Origin: Euperipatoides rowelli
Lineage: Eukaryota; Onychophora; Udeonychophora; Euonychophora; Peripatopsidae
Direction: 5' to 3' (one strand)
NCBI GenBank assembly: GCA_003024985.2
Contig: PXIH01S0003276.1
DNA: 12,975 nucleotides
Shown here in pieces: positions 8,570 to 12,975 of the stretch (position 1 is the first letter of the stretch; every line of letters begins with the position of its first letter). A program made the translations under genes and the position numbers. The notes beneath the pieces were generated by a model that worked only from the letters and a program-made list of their open reading frames with translations, had not been told where the DNA came from and ran no database searches.

Positions 8570-8890
8570 TTTTTTTTTTAAAAAAAAGCTTTATTTTATA
8601 CAAAATACAATTTTCCTTTCTACCTCGAACGATGGTGCCTAGGTGATTCTGCACTAACCGGAAGTCAGGTCAACAGACAAGCCCAAGTTTATAATCAGTA
8701 CGGTACGGTACGATAAAGCCAATTCTACATCAATTACAGTGAAACCAGAAAGTACAGAAACAGAAAAAAATCCCCAGTACAATCGCATGGAAAGAAAATT
8801 TATTACTTTACACACCAGATTGCCCAAAAAACGAACCCATGACACCCGTATATGAAGCAGCAACAGACATGACTGCTGGACCACCGGAAC
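8570..8890 (-). mobile_element. Candidate tRNA-derived SINE inserted in the LINE
   Basis: On the minus strand, TGGTCCAGCAG (8883-8873) matches the pol III A box TRGYNNARNNG at every position. GGTTCG (8837-8832) matches the first half of the B box but then runs into Ts. The boxes are about 34 nucleotides apart, as in tRNA genes, and seven bases precede the A box as in a tRNA acceptor arm. Downstream there is a non-tRNA body with a GTACC-repeat motif, then AATAAAG and an A-rich tail near 8590-8570. This segment interrupts the G-poor LINE flanks on both sides. No target-site duplication was established and the B box is decayed, so the assignment is tentative. Confidence 0.4.
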
Positions 8891-9685
8891 ATTACAGTGA
8901 CAATATCCTATTCTATCTTTATCAACTGTCTGACATTTTAATTATTCATTTCCACCATTTTGATTTTGTTTTCCTTAACATGCTATCCCTAAATACCTGT
9001 TTGCAACCCTATTTTCCTCCATTATCTGCATCCTGCCAAATCTTTTTAACTTTGCTTCATTTCTCTATCCTTAAATAAACTCCATCCAGACCACACTAGG
9101 TGAGGGAAGGGGGCATGGGAATATTTTAAAATGTTAAAATAAAAATGCACTGGCCTCTTGTAAAATTCTTGATTTCCTAGTGGCCCAGTCCATCAATGAC
9201 TCCATTTCATCCCTCCTTGAATAGCCTCAACTGCTGTAATAATAATACCTCCACCCAATGAAAACCTAGCCATTTTCCTTTGTATTTCTTCCAGTTCCTA
9301 ACTTACCCAAATTTACAATACCAATACATAATTCCCTTACATTACTCCCGGACCAGCTATTTCCTTCCATAGGATCCTCAAACCTACTATAACTCAAACA
9401 TATCACTTTTTTAATTATTTTTTTTATTTTTCTACCTTCTCCATTAACTTCTTTTCCCAAGCTTTCAAATATTCCTTACCCCCACTTAACATTATCCCTA
9501 AATATTCATATTGCCTTATTCCTTCTATTTCACTTTTAACCAATCTCAAAACTCCCTCTTCTCTTTTATTTATCCATCACTTAATTTTTCTAAACTCTAA
9601 TCCCAATTCATCCCATCTTCCCACATACAGTACATCTAATTCTAATAGGACCTATAAATCCACTCTACCCTCCACAAATACGATA
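8891..9685 (-). pseudogene. LINE fragment: end of reverse transcriptase and thumb-side region
   Basis: Minus-strand translation gives, in order: LGLEFRKIK (about 9609-9583); YEYLGIMLSGGKEYLKAW starting at 9510, the YLG motif that follows the palm domain in non-LTR RTs; KLMEKVEK to 9427, then a stop; and in another frame ELEEIQRKMARFSLGGG (from 9297) and AIQGGMKWSH (to 9196), the thumb-side segment usually written LExIQ-x-RxxLG...GELGW. The parts lie in correct order but in shifting frames with stops, so this is a pseudogene. At the left of the insertion, FVEGRVDL at about 9680-9660 may be what is left of the FxDD catalytic motif; that is speculative. The region to about 8930 keeps the same base bias but shows no further motif. 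Confidence 0.65.
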
Positions 9686-9726
9686 CTACAGTTCTGCGTT
9701 TGCATCAGCAAACATTAGAACTGTAG
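9686..9726. repeat. Imperfect hairpin at the left edge of the LINE interruption
   Basis: CTACAGTTCT (9686-9695) pairs with AGAACTGTAG (9717-9726), and an inner TTTGC (9699-9703) pairs with GCAAA (9708-9712). It sits at the place where recognisable LINE sequence stops. Confidence 0.75.
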
Positions 9727-9894
9727 ACTTCTATATATTCCACCCCTCAATCTGATTCCCATCCCTGTACTCCTAGCCTCTCCAATATATTTACTGTATG
9801 TATAAATAAAATTGAAGACATACAGTCTGAATTTTGTCTGAATTTCAATCAGTAGATAGAAAACGGGGTTTCTGCACCGATCTGGGGTTTTTTT

Positions 9895-9965
9895 TAAAGA
9901 TGGCAGCACTTCCTGTTCCAAGATGGCTGTCTTCTTGTTACTGTTTATTAAAGGTATAGGGTTTT
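9895..9965 (+). repeat. Short cluster of AAGATGGC and CTTCCTGTT words
   Basis: AAGATGGCAGCACTTCCTG and CCAAGATGGCTGTCTTC occur back to back. They are the same two word types as in the 2850-3718 array. They are followed by ATTAAAGGTATAG (9947-9959), which recurs at 10315-10327. Confidence 0.6.
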
Positions 9966-10314
9966 TTATATCCATATATAAAATTTTTTATTTTTTTCTC
10001 AGATTATATATTACTTACTCATTAGAAAAGATTTAAAAAAATCAAAGTTTTTAAAAATTAAAATATATTAAAATACGTAGCAAACACAGAAACACAACTG
10101 CCGTTTTCAATGGAAAATGCCATTTTTGTAGACGTCACAGCTCAGAAACTAATAAAATTTAGATACATGAATTTTTTGTCACTAATAAAATGGGGTTTCC
10201 ACTGTATGTAAAAAAAAAATTCAGTCCTGCAAGTAGAAAGCAAATATATATTGTTTTGCAACGTCCTCAAGGTCGGACTCTATGTCCTTCCAGCAATACA
10301 CTGGACAATCTATC
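9966..10314. other. AT-rich spacer between the two parts of the second array
   Basis: No gene was recognised. It contains a GACGTCAC CRE-like word at about 10131-10138 and the poly-A tract at about 10210, and is bounded on both sides by ATTAAAGGTATAG in direct orientation. Confidence 0.4.
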
Positions 10315-10377
10315 ATTAAAGGTATAGAGGGTTTTTAGGCTTACACTTTCGGTTTAGGATGTCACATCTAGTCCAGG

Positions 10378-10690
10378 TTGACTTCTGGTCATGCTCAATA
10401 GATAACTTCCTGTCCCAGAAAATCCAAGATTGTTGACTTCCTGCTGCATAGGGTACTTCCAGTTCCTGTATAGAGTACTCCCGGTCCTGTACAGTAGACA
10501 CTTTCTGTTACTGCAGAGGGGACTTCCTGTTTAAGGTACTTCCTGCACTTCTGGGTCCATCCGGATCTTTTTGCATGGTGGGATAGATGCCCGTCCACTC
10601 TGAATTCATTGGTAATTTTTTAAGATGGTGGCACTTCCAGTACCTGTGTAGGTTGCTTCCGGTTGCTATATAGGGCACTTCCAGTCCTGC
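10378..10690 (+). repeat. Second GGAAGT-type array, related to the 2850-3718 satellite
   Basis: ACTTCCTG/ACTTCCAG/CTTCCGG words recur about every 15-30 bases, for example near 10406, 10435, 10456, 10530, 10546, 10634, 10658 and 10677. The segment GATAGATGCCCGTCCACTCT...AAGATGGTGGCACTTCC (about 10582-10640) aligns with GATAGATGCACCTCCCACTC...AAGATGGCGGATTTCC of the first array (about 3640-3690), showing common descent. Three overlapping minus-strand reading frames over this array contain no recognisable domain and are not called. Confidence 0.7.
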
Positions 10691-11153
10691 ATGGAGGGAA
10701 AAAGAATATATATTTAGAAGTAATCCTTTGAGGTGTAAAGATACTATTAGTAAACTCATTATTATAAAATTGAAGCAAGATAGATTTTTTTTCTTCTATT
10801 TGTTAAAATTTACAAAGAATTTAAATTGCATCCAATTATGTTTGTTCCCCTGAAGTAATAATTAGTAGACCATTATTTAACATTTTAGCTTCTCGATTAG
10901 CATTCTGACTGACTGACTCACAATATTATGTATTGCCTATTCCAAAATTAAATAGGATAAATTTTCTGAAGCCAGTAACAGCGCCATCTGATGGGCTTAT
11001 TTGAAACTTTTTCTCTCTCTTAGATCAATGTGATATTAAAAAAAAAGGTTTAACGGACATAAAAGATGGGTGTGGGAACTATTTTTAGAAACTTTAATAA
11101 CTTAAACAAAAAAGATGGTTTCCAGTGTAAGTCTTATTTGCTAGTAAAGCTCT
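10691..11153. other. Non-coding stretch with no recognised gene
   Basis: AT-rich. It contains AGCGCCATCTGATGG at 10980-10994, which resembles a CTCF-type site. The same first ten bases occur at 573-582. A tandem GACTGACTGACT tract lies at about 10906-10917. Confidence 0.4.
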
Positions 11154-11154
11154 A

Positions 11155-11196
11155 TTTTGTTTTAAATTCATTAATAATTAATGAATTAAAACAAAA
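11155..11196. repeat. Near-perfect AT-rich palindrome
   Basis: The arms 11155-11175 and 11177-11196 are complementary except for one bulged base (TTTAAATTC against GAATTAAA), with a one-base centre. Such structures are common in transposon interiors and fragile sites. No function can be assigned. Confidence 0.85.
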
Positions 11197-11339
11197 CTAT
11201 TATTAAATTTGACTAATAATTTTTCCTATTTAATTTACAATAGTAACTTAATTTTTTTAATGAGAAGCTTGGAAGGAGGGAGAGGAAATTAAAACAATAT
11301 ATTAATGATTAACATATTTTTTTAAATGCCCCCATTGGG

Positions 11340-11417
11340 AAAAAAAAAATTTTGGGGGTCGCTCTTGGGTCATTTTAACAATTAGGGGTCCCAGCTGACA
11401 AATATTGTGCACCGCTG
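11340..11417 (-). mobile_element. hAT-like terminal sequence abutting the LINE
   Basis: Read on the minus strand from 11417: CAGCGGTGCACAATATTTG, then CAGCTGGGACCCC, and further on GAGCGACCCCC. The CAGNGGTNC start with GGGACCCC/GCGACCCCC nearby is typical of many hAT ends. The flanking LINE codons stop exactly at 11418. Class assignment is by resemblance only. Confidence 0.4.
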
Positions 11418-12800
11418 CCCTAAACACTTAAAAATCTCTGCCGCTATCCCATTTGTACCCCTTGCCATCTTTCATTTTCTTTAGTACTGCATCCAACAAA
11501 TCCTCTTTTATTTCCATAAAATCCCCTATGCCCGCTTCCTCTCTGAACCGTTATATTCACCTCACACAAATTTATCTCCCCTTGCAAAACCTTTGCATAC
11601 TCATTTAATAAGGACAAGTTTTCTTTATCCCCCAATGCACAACTTCCCTCCCCTACCATTTCTTCTCCTTTTAACGTAGTTCCAAAACTTCATACATCCC
11701 AGCATTTCTCCCTCTCGTACTCCCATCAATAAACTTCTATCATTTTCCTCTTATATTCCTCTACTTTAATATTCACATCATTTTTACACTTCAAAATAAT
11801 TTTCCCATTTCAACTTTATTTCCACCTCATCTCCCCTCTTAAGACTCTTCTTATACATCCTATTAGCCTCTTTCCTTGTTTTAATTAATCCATTAATATC
11901 TTTAGCATCCCTCCCTACTGAACTTCCTCCCCACATTCCTTTCCAGCTAATTTTTTACCCTTTCCTCAAAAAAGCCTCTATAAATCTCTCATTCCAATCT
12001 AAATTGATTTGATCATTTATTGCCATATAAACAACTATAGCTATCCTCCTATCACCCCAATCCAACAGCCCCTATATATATTCTTTACCTCTATCTTAAA
12101 AATCCCCTCCCCCCAACTCCTAACTCATCGAAATACCAATCCCCACCTCTTATCCTTCACCTCTCTATTTAATATTCCCATATCACCTTCCCTTCCTCAG
12201 TCCTTAAATGTCTCTAACCCCCAATATTTTTATACCATCCTCTTTACATGTTTTCCCAAAATTCTACCATTTATCACTTCTACCCCCTGCTTATTAAGCC
12301 CCAAATTTAACCCTCCATTCTTATACCATTTCCTTTTACACACTTTTCCTTATTCTCCCTTCCACTTTTATATCAATATTTCTCTCAAAACCCCTCCCCT
12401 CTCTTTTTCTGCTTGATTCCTTCAATCTTTTCTCCAAACTTTAAATCACCTTTACTATTTAATTAAACCAATTCCATCCCTCTGAAACAATCCTCACCCA
12501 TTCCCTTCCCCAAATCCTGAAAACTTATTTCTTCAACTCACATAATCCTTTAACCTCCATATTCCAATTTTTAATTTTTTAAATACTTTATACATTTTTT
12601 TCTATCATACCTTGGTAAAGCCTCTACTATACATACCCTCTCAGGCTCTCAGCACAACTCTTTGCCACCCTAATCAACTCCATTCTCATCAAACCCTCTC
12701 TTACCACAAACTAATTCCTTTGAACCCCCCACACAATTATTGCATCCTCTGCCCTGTTTTTTCCTTAATTCATCCTTCAATCCCTCTATATGAACTGAAA
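11418..12800 (-). pseudogene. LINE fragment: endonuclease tail, linker and start of reverse transcriptase
   Basis: On the minus strand, from 12800 downward: KDELRKKQGRGC followed by GGFK, possibly a decayed GGDFN endonuclease motif, near 12775-12715 (weak); a 47-codon open piece (11927-11787) with DINGLIKTRKEANRMYKK, typical of the basic linker between endonuclease and RT; LSLLNEYAKVLQ (near 11610); MEIKEDLLDAVLKKMKDGKG (11517-11458), the conserved helix and GK just before the RT core; then, one frame over, GIAAEIFKCLG ending at 11418. Frames shift repeatedly and stops are frequent, so it is a dead copy. Together with 8891-9685 and 8050-8569 it forms one dismembered element in consistent order and orientation. 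The clade cannot be fixed without the RT core. Confidence 0.65.
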
Positions 12801-12862
12801 TACCACCGGGAAGCCAGACTGTAGTCCGGGGGCCCCAGCTCAATAGGGGCCCTCGTGAATTT
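12801..12862. mobile_element. GC-rich repeat edge that truncates the LINE 5' side
   Basis: Right of the LINE the composition flips. GTAGTCCGGGGGCCCC and AGGGGCCCTCGTG form GC-rich words with GGGCCCC (12830-12836) and GGGGCCC (12846-12852) in inverted order, followed by TTTTTAGCCTACAG. This looks like the edge of another dispersed element that continues past the window. The family is not recognised. Confidence 0.35.
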
Positions 12863-12975
12863 TTAGCCTACAGTACACTATATTTCTCTTAGTAAAAATT
12901 AAGTTGAATTTTTTTTTAAACAATAATTAAGGCAAGTTTAACTGAGTTAAAATTAAAAAAAAAGCACTAAGCCCA
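12863..12975. other. AT-rich right edge
   Basis: Poly-T and poly-A runs, with no feature recognised. Confidence 0.4.

Larger units (their letters stand above)
9686..11417. mobile_element. About 1.7-kb composite interruption of the LINE
   Basis: The right edge is sharp. LINE coding (IAAEIFKCLG on the minus strand) runs to 11418, and the next bases on that strand are CAGCGGTGCACAATATTTG followed by GGACCCC and GAGCGACCCCC words, resembling hAT transposon termini. The matching left end was not identified; CAGTTCTGC at 9689 is only a weak candidate, and no 8-bp target duplication was found. Inside are a GGAAGT-type array (9895-10690), an AT-rich middle, a near-perfect palindrome (11155-11196) and no coding sequence. 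It may be several nested insertions rather than one. About 450 bp of RT core expected between the flanking LINE pieces are absent. Confidence 0.45.

Noticed and set aside
8654-8884. 76-codon minus-strand frame
   Set aside because: It lies inside the candidate SINE, which is non-coding in known families; no protein similarity is apparent.
8826-8890. Functional tRNA gene
   Set aside because: The A box is good, but the B box is decayed and the arms do not pair into a convincing cloverleaf; a tRNA-derived SINE head fits better.
9715-9975. 86-codon minus-strand frame
   Set aside because: It covers the left edge of the LINE interruption and repeat words, with no recognisable domain.
10316-10759. 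Three overlapping minus-strand frames over the second array
   Set aside because: They overlap one another in different frames and derive from repeated ACTTCC words; there is no supported protein.
12009-12416. 135-codon plus-strand frame, the longest in the window
   Set aside because: It is antisense to the LINE pseudogene. The Pro/Ser/Leu/Thr-rich, low-complexity translation follows from the G-poor strand, and the LINE reading on the other strand explains the sequence.
12612-12824. 70-codon plus-strand frame
   Set aside because: Same reason: antisense of the LINE, pyrimidine-driven composition, and it runs into the neighbouring repeat.

Overview
The window looks like a piece of an animal nuclear genome. 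It is strongly AT-rich, has no bacterial gene layout, and is mostly intergenic or intronic DNA built from repeats. Only one stretch reads as a functional host coding sequence: a minus-strand exon (1156 down to 903) that ends on a textbook splice donor and encodes the N-terminus of a TLC-domain membrane protein of the TLCD1/TLCD2 type. Divergence of the exon, the AT content and frequent AGGCCTA/TACAGTA words suggest an invertebrate (perhaps an arthropod or chelicerate) or a large-genome aquatic animal. The sequence does not settle which.

Layout. 1-902: intron of the TLC gene, which runs off the left edge. 903-1156: first coding exon. 1157-1634: upstream flank and probable 5' UTR. 1635-2620: remnants of non-autonomous DNA transposons. 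2850-3718: a tandem, higher-order minisatellite rich in CAAGATGG (YY1-like) and ACTTCCGG/TTTCCTGT (ETS-like) words. 4066-4160: a second copy of the 1635-type repeat, stopping at a single N (4161). 4162-6809: a compositionally different block bounded by Ns, mostly a tandem duplication of about 1.25 kb, in which copy 1 carries a perfect 22-bp inverted repeat that copy 2 lacks. 6811-6935: begins right after the second N and repeats 2147-2271 with no mismatch over 125 bp. 6936-8040: AT-rich, nothing recognisable.

8050-12800 is dominated by a decayed non-LTR retrotransposon (LINE) on the minus strand, recognised by translating frame by frame: endonuclease/RT linker, the motif just before the RT core, the YLG segment, the thumb-side segment and a C-terminal CCHC motif. 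It is broken by a possible tRNA-derived SINE (8570-8890) and by a roughly 1.7-kb interruption (9686-11417). The right edge of that interruption is a hAT-like terminus that cuts the LINE reading frame. The interruption contains a second array related to the one at 2850-3718. The catalytic core of the LINE RT is missing. The right end (12801-12975) holds another GC-rich repeat edge.

No operon, CRISPR array, rRNA or intact tRNA gene was seen. The genes do not cooperate in any visible pathway; the window is best read as one host exon beside nested, decaying mobile DNA. I found no convincing novel functional system. The most interesting points are the YY1/ETS-like satellite family present at two sites, the palindrome that arose inside one copy of the tandem duplication, and the exact 125-bp duplication at an assembly gap.
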